A stretch of DNA of 64,000 nucleotides from Microvelia longipes (lineage: Eukaryota; Arthropoda; Insecta; Hemiptera; Veliidae): assembly GCA_018340805.1 (NCBI GenBank), contig JACMZG010001863.1, positions 22,826,548 through 22,890,547 of the forward strand. Reading direction: 5' to 3'. Within the stretch, counting starts at the first letter, position 1. The number at the start of each line of letters is the position of its first letter. Below the pieces are notes generated by a model. That model saw only the letters and a list, made by a program, of their open reading frames with translations. It searched no databases and was not told the DNA's origin. Shown here piece after piece: positions 58,301-64,000 of the stretch. The position numbers and the translations under genes were made by a program.

Positions 58301-61260
58301 AGAGGTATAAAGGTTGTCTTAAGGGCCAAACAAGTCCGACCGAAAAAGGAAACAAGTCGGAACCAACTAGTCGTTTCTAAGAGGAAAAAGTCTCACATAA
58401 ATTGTTTTCATGTGTCTCCCCCAATCTCGACATCCCAAAAAACCTTTTCCAACTCGTATACTCAGTTTTCTGGACCGGAGGGGATAACATCCGTTGGTCC
58501 CTTATCCACCACACATTCCCCAGAGGTTTTTGCGGTGTTTTTACACTCGCCAGAACATATACACAAAATCTATATGACAAACTAACCCCCTCCAACACAC
58601 AGATGCTATTCAAAAACCGAAAATTTCATTCACCCATAGGTCACTGGATACAGGAATTATAGGAGACTTTTTTACGCTACATAAACTTTTCCCTCTTCGA
58701 AATATTTCAAAAAGTTATAAATTTTACACACCAAAATCTAATTTACTTTTATAAATATACAAGTAGTAAGCGAAACTGCAATAAAATAAATTACATTTCT
58801 AAAATTATTATCACCAGAGGAATGATAATTTTAAATGACACACGCACGATATGATAGCTGCAATCCACTTCTAAATTAAACAAACCTTTGAAACATCATA
58901 AAGGTCATTGAACACAAATAAAAATAAACTAAATACTACAAACTATAAAACCCTAAATAGATTATTACACGACAAAATATGAACTCCGTTTAAACTAATG
59001 CTCCAGGATATGTAAAACATATTTCCTTTTAATTGTTCCAACCCCTGTATCTAATCATTTATGTAATCCATTACTTGTTTAAAATGTAATATTTACATTC
59101 AACAAAAGTGTTGAAGGCGTGGTTTCCTCAAAGAAAAATGATATATTAACTATATTATTAAATTATAAATAATCATAGGAAAGGAAATACAGAATTATTC
59201 ATAAATTTATTTTAAGAGAAAAAAAAATGTTAAAAAAAGGAAGTGTATCCTTTCTGTTTGTTATTTTTGACAAAGAAGTATAAACTGTAATAAGAAAGTA
59301 AAAAGCTGATAATGTAACTAAAACTTGTTCGTACGTTTATTTTGACAAGATACAGGGGAGAAGATCTGGAAAAGGGATTTTAAAAACTATTTTTACCAGT
59401 TAAATAGATGGGGGGTCGTCGAGTAAACACAACTATGATTTTAGTTTAGGGGCGCAACCTTTCGAGTACATTAATTGTTGTAAGTCTTCTTAATGACGTC
59501 ATCGTTCAAACGTAACAGATTTTTTGAAAAGAAAGAAAAGCGTTAACGTGAAGATGGATGGGTTTTAAAAAGATAAAAATGTATTCTATTGCTATAATAC
59601 TAGCAAGCTTTCTAAACTAAAAGCTTTCGATAAATTGTTTAGTAAAAAGTACATAAAGATGAATATAGTTCTGTGCAGTGACTTCATCTATGAAGAAGAG
59701 GAAAAAAATATAACAGCAAACATCCCGAAATTAATTAAAATTCTGATTTGAAGGAGGCCAAGTAATATACGATTTTAAATAAGTTAGTGTTATTTAATGG
59801 CTATTAATTTGTACTGTTATCTTAGAAGAAGAAAAATTTTATATCAACTAATTCCAAGACAAGTCATCAGTCAGATATTTTACAATTAATGGAAAAACCC
59901 ATAAGACCAGGCAATTCAGGCCTTTAACCCAAAAATTCAGTCCTTTAATTAATTTAACCCTAATGAAAAATAAAATCACTTTCTAATGAACGCGACTTTC
60001 TCAGTAAAAAAGAAATAATAGGACATTAGGACTAGAAAACGAGTGTGTTTTTCTTTTACGTGGTAAATAAAACAGACAGACTGGGTCAAAAAGTAATTCT
60101 TAGCTGGACTAGTAGATTACCTAAAAAACCCCTTAGGAAAGGGTTTTAGGGAAAGAAGGCATGTGTAGAGTTTTGGCCTCTATTTCAAACTCCTGATTAC
60201 TGAGGTCCGTATAGAGGTTTGGGGGTCCGCTGAGAATATTAACGATCCTGCGGAGGCTCATCAGTATCAGGCAAAGAGGATGAAGGGTTACAGTTCTCCC
60301 TAAATTACAGTCATTAGCTGACCGGCCCTTTTTAACCAAAAGAAAACCTACTTTCTCTACTATACTCTTAAACCCTAATGATGGAAATATGCATAATTTC
60401 ATTTCAAAGCTTCTCTGTGTTATTTCCAACTCTTATCATTAATATTTTTAAGTGGTCCTAATACCCCGGTCACTAAAAGGATTTACTTTTCTTTAAAACA
60501 CTCTCAAGTTATTATTAAATTACATCTGTTCAGAGCTAAAGGATTGTATTCAGTCCCTTTTCATGCCTTTTATTCAGAATTAATTAAAATATTAAAATAT
60601 TATGACTTGGCATTAGTATGAAAATGACCACATTCTTGACCCTTTTTAGACAATTCACACACTTTTTTTACAACTTTTCTTGTGAATCACAGAATTAGAC
60701 CTTTTTGTGGAGGGCCGAAAACAGGATCCGTTATTTTAGAACCGTTATATCCTATTTCATATCCAAACAAATAAACATTAAAAGCATCCCTGTTATTAAA
60801 ATCTTTAATGCAATAAATTGCTCAAGAAATTATCATCATTATGTCATTAGCGTTATTAGCTCGTATAATATAATTTTTATGATCTTGCAAGCTACTTCAT
60901 ATTTTCACCCAAATAAAGAAGAAAATAACATTCTAATAATGATGTATAGTTGCTCCAGAAAAACAAGAAAAAAATACAAAACTGCATTTTAAGACTTTAA
61001 CAAAAAACAAAGTACTAAACACTAGAAGGCAAAGCAAAGATGTGCCACATATGTGGGACTACTTCGCGAGAAAATGTTACATCCAAAAATTATCCTAACA
61101 AACATTCAACATATTTTTTGCTCTATCTTTAATGGACATATTTTTAAACTTTCACTTCTTTTGTTATAAAAGAAGATAATAAAACTAACAAAAAAAATTG
61201 AGGACCTTAAGAAAAAAAATAATTATATCCTAGCGTGAAATATTTTAAGAACACCTCTAT
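55331..61260. other. Gene-free stretch with no recognised feature
   Basis: Nearly 6 kb. Several open frames of 60-100 codons occur (55338-55631, 58283-58585, 60133-60429), some overlapping on opposite strands. None shows a known motif, acceptor/donor pair or protein-like composition over its whole length. The segments at 58050-58660 and 60140-60330 are less AT-rich than the rest and could be relics of coding sequence or of transposons. Confidence 0.35.
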
Positions 61261-61384
61261 TTTTTTAGCGAATTTCCTTTGAAAAATCGCCCTAATGGGA
61301 TAGGCGTCATGGCGAATTCGAACCTCGGACCACGACACAAATCCGTTTCAGAGGTCCTTATGACGAAAAAATACTTTTTTTAAA

Positions 61385-61579
<195 letters not shown>

Positions 61580-61810
61580 TATTTCTAGACACTTTCTTGT
61601 AAACACTCTATCTTTCGAACGGATTAATATTTTTTAACAAACTTGGTACAAAAATCAACCTTGGGGAGGACACGAACCTATTGAAAACCAGGTTTTGTGA
61701 CGTCATTAACCCGGTTTGCTGAATCAGCGAAATTTTCAAAAATCGGCAAAATTCAGGGTTAATATTTTTTGCCGCAAAAAAGGTCAATATTTATGTTTTT
61801 TGAGACGCTG

Positions 61811-62150
61811 AATCGAATGAATGAAACCGGTCCGAAGTCGATACGACCACTATAAGTGACTAAAAATCGAAAAAACCATTCTAAATTCCCGAAAACCAAA
61901 ATTTAGGTCGATAAAAATAAATTCGAGTAGGGTGTCGTTTTCAATGTAATTTTGGCGAGAATCGAATGAAACCAGTCCGAAGTCGATACGACCACTTTAA
62001 GTTACCAAAAAGGCGAAAAAACCACAAAAATTATAGAAAACCAAAATTACGGTCGTTGAAAATTAAATTTCGAGTAGGGTGTCGTTTTCAATGTTTTTTG
62101 GGCCTCTGAGATGAATGCCTGTGGTCCGGAGTCAATACAACCACTCAAAC
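61811..62150. repeat. Tandem repeat, unit 149 bp, about 2.3 copies
   Basis: Copy 1 (61811-61959) and copy 2 (61960 to about 62105) share AATCGAATGAA, CCGAAGTCGATACGACCACT, CGAAAAAACCA, GAAAACCAAAATT and GAGTAGGGTGTCGTTTTCAATG. A third, partial copy begins at about 62106 (GGTCCGGAGTCAATACAACCACT). The unit is richer in CpG than its surroundings. Confidence 0.85.
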
Positions 62151-62233
62151 TCAGGGTACCTGGGTTCACATCCTGGAAGGGTCGATCATTTTTTATCGTT
62201 TTTTTACCTAATATAAGTTTACAACTAGGAAAT

Positions 62234-62925
62234 AATTCTGGGCGGTGGTCCGCATGTCGGGCGAATTTCCTTTGGATGCGTGTTTCCGTGCTTTTTATAT
62301 AAGTTACAACTACTAAATAAATAATTCCGGCGCGGTGGTCCGCTGTCGGCGAATTTCATTTAGAATACGTGTTTCCGTGCTAAACAACCATTTTCTTGCT
62401 TATGCAAGAACCATGCCCATTGCGTGGTTCCGGTTCATGCTTTAGAACCTAAGCAGTTACTCAATTGTCAAGCACTGCTCGTAACTCATTTTGTCTGTAT
62501 TTTCCAAAGGAAATGCGCTAAACCTTTAAAGATAACTGACTAAGATTAAGATAAGTAACTAAGCTTTAAACTAGTGCAAATAATAGAGCGTACTTCTAAT
62601 TTAGAGGCATAGTTTTGTGCAACCAACTGGATAGTTATGCGCATTTCCTTTGGAAAATACAGACAAAATGAGTTACGAGCAGTGCTTGACAATTGAGTAA
62701 CTGCTTAGGTTCTAAGCATGAACCGGAACCACGCAATGGGCATGGTTCTTGCATAAGCAAGAAAATGGTTGTTTAGCACGGAAACACGTATTCTAAATGA
62801 AATTCGCCCGACAGCGGACCACCGCGCCGGAATTATTTATTTAGTAGTTGTAAACTTATATAAAAAGCACGGAAACACGCATCCAAAGGAAATTCGCCCG
62901 ACATGCGGACCACCGCGCCAGAATT
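62234..62925. mobile_element. GC-rich foldback element with 285 bp inverted arms
   Basis: The left arm 62234-62518 is the reverse complement of 62639-62925 with only a few indels, around a 120-base AT-rich loop. Each arm contains two tandem sub-copies of a unit with GCGGTGGTCCGC, GTCGG..GCGAATTTC and GTGTTTCCGTGC, the second diverged from the first. The tips are AATTCTG/CAGAATT. The element has no ORF, so it would be non-autonomous. The arms agree well, which suggests a recent insertion or ongoing conversion between arms. Confidence 0.88.
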
Positions 62926-64000
62926 TTTTATAAAAAATGCATATTTCTGTACAATAAAAGCACGCGTTAAACTTTTAACTTTACTTCAAACATACATACT
63001 TCATTCCTGTAAATGCTTCAATTTTATGGTGAGTGAAGAAGTAATATTACAAATTTAACTTACATTAATGCAAGTGAAGATTAATTCAGAGGACGGTGAA
63101 TATGATTTAAATAAGTTGGCGAATTCCAAATTATTCATTATATAAGCTATAGATATGTATCTACTTTGTTAATCTACATAACAATAAATTAAATAATTAT
63201 CTTGGAAATGCAATGGCAAAAACTAGTTTATTTTAAAATTTAAATGACATTTGAATACATTTTTCTGCATTCAATGACATTAACTCATGGATACTTTATT
63301 CATTACATTTTTTTAATTATCTTATAATATATTATGAAAAACTAATGTATCGAAAAACTTATGTGGGTGGGATTTATGAATGTAGGAGTAGATATAATTT
63401 ATACAAGACACATTTAATTAATTTAATTTATTATTTAAAAATATTAATTTTTATAACAAGGTATTCCAAAAGAAAACTGCAGTCTATTCTTACGAAAACA
63501 TAATCATTCTAGACATCGTTAAAAAGATTCGAGATAACAAATAAAACTTAAAATAGAAACATATAAACTAGAAACAAACGTATAACAAGATACAAGATCA
63601 TAAAAATAATTTCAGATGTAAAGCAAAAGATATATAAAAGGTATAATACAGAAATAAAATCTAAATATAGACTCAAAGGACAAAGGGAAAAGGGAATTAA
63701 GAAAGAGACAGTTCTCCGTCTTGCCTGCATTAGTAAGATGTAAAACGCTTCATTGGAAGTTTATAATTTTAAAGGTCAAAGTCAAATAGATAAATTTTTG
63801 ATAAAACTGATTTTACTGTAAATTTAGTTACTTTCTATTGTCTAGCCAGTCATAATTAGTAGACATTAGAACAAGAGAAGATAAAAGTATATTATAATGG
63901 ATAAATGTTCCAAAAATTTAGATGGTACCAAGAGTTTGGCACCAGACTAATGATATAAATAACATAGACTAATGATATGGTTAACATATATTTTAATAAA
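62926..64000. other. AT-rich stretch to the window end; no feature recognised
   Basis: No open frame of interest, RNA gene or clear repeat. The last 60 bases contain a short direct repeat (GACTAATGATAT twice). Confidence 0.45.

Noticed and set aside
60133..60429. 98-codon - strand open frame with a partly protein-like stretch
   Set aside because: No family motif, no splice sites and no supporting neighbours; I cannot separate it from chance or a relic.
61300..61345. tRNA-like B box (GGTTCGAATTC on the - strand)
   Set aside because: The T-arm stem does not pair and no acceptor stem or anticodon arm can be drawn. At most it is a decayed SINE.
62150..62190. Second B-box-like word (GGTTCACATCC)
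   Set aside because: No A box at the right spacing and no cloverleaf; it probably belongs to the tandem repeat or an old SINE.

Overview
The window is nuclear DNA from an arthropod, almost certainly an insect. It is very AT-rich, has introns with GT..AG borders, carries non-LTR retrotransposon remnants, long (TA)n tracts and foldback elements, and contains one well-preserved gene of the insect Roughest/Kirre family. Nothing bacterial is present. A block of exactly 1000 N (43697-44696) and noisy sequence beside it indicate a long-read assembly with an unresolved repeat.

Layout. 1-715: intron and last coding exon (527-715, + strand) of a gene I cannot name, followed by about 4.4 kb of gene-free DNA with a 3 x 46 bp tandem repeat. 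5236-10320: two decayed non-LTR retrotransposons on the + strand. The first is an RNase H/zinc-knuckle end (I/R1-like). The second is a CR1/Jockey-like element with SGNH-like, endonuclease and C-terminal segments but most of its reverse transcriptase deleted. 10330-12070: a GC-richer patch and a foldback cluster built on a 'TCGAGACATCATGA' motif. 12070-17180: AT-rich DNA with a 170 bp (TA)n tract.

17184-28701 (- strand): all coding exons of a roughest/kirre-type cell adhesion gene. Eleven coding exons, read from splice signals and joined in phase, give 734 residues: signal peptide, five Ig domains, one transmembrane helix and a cytoplasmic tail ending in the PDZ ligand THV. Its introns hold a MITE, a minisatellite and several perfect short-loop hairpins. 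Upstream (28702-35450) is AT-rich DNA that probably contains the 5' UTR intron and promoter, which I cannot place.

35580-50845: a nested giant palindrome. A 4.4 kb unit runs forward (35807-40208), inverted (40210-43696), then the N gap, forward again in part (44697-46450) and inverted again (46450-50845). Both centres are a near-loopless hairpin flanked by (TA)n, and a third copy of the hairpin sits just outside at 35631-35769. This is either a long foldback or segmental structure or an assembly artefact.

50846-64000: gene-poor DNA with dispersed repeats, a 300 bp palindrome carrying a hammerhead-like motif (52354-52650), a diverged copy of a palindrome module (54690-55330), a 195 bp (TA)n tract, a 149 bp tandem repeat and a 692 bp GC-rich foldback element (62234-62925).

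Only the Roughest-family gene can be assigned a function with confidence. The rest is mostly repeats and intergenic DNA, so the window does not show genes working together as a system.
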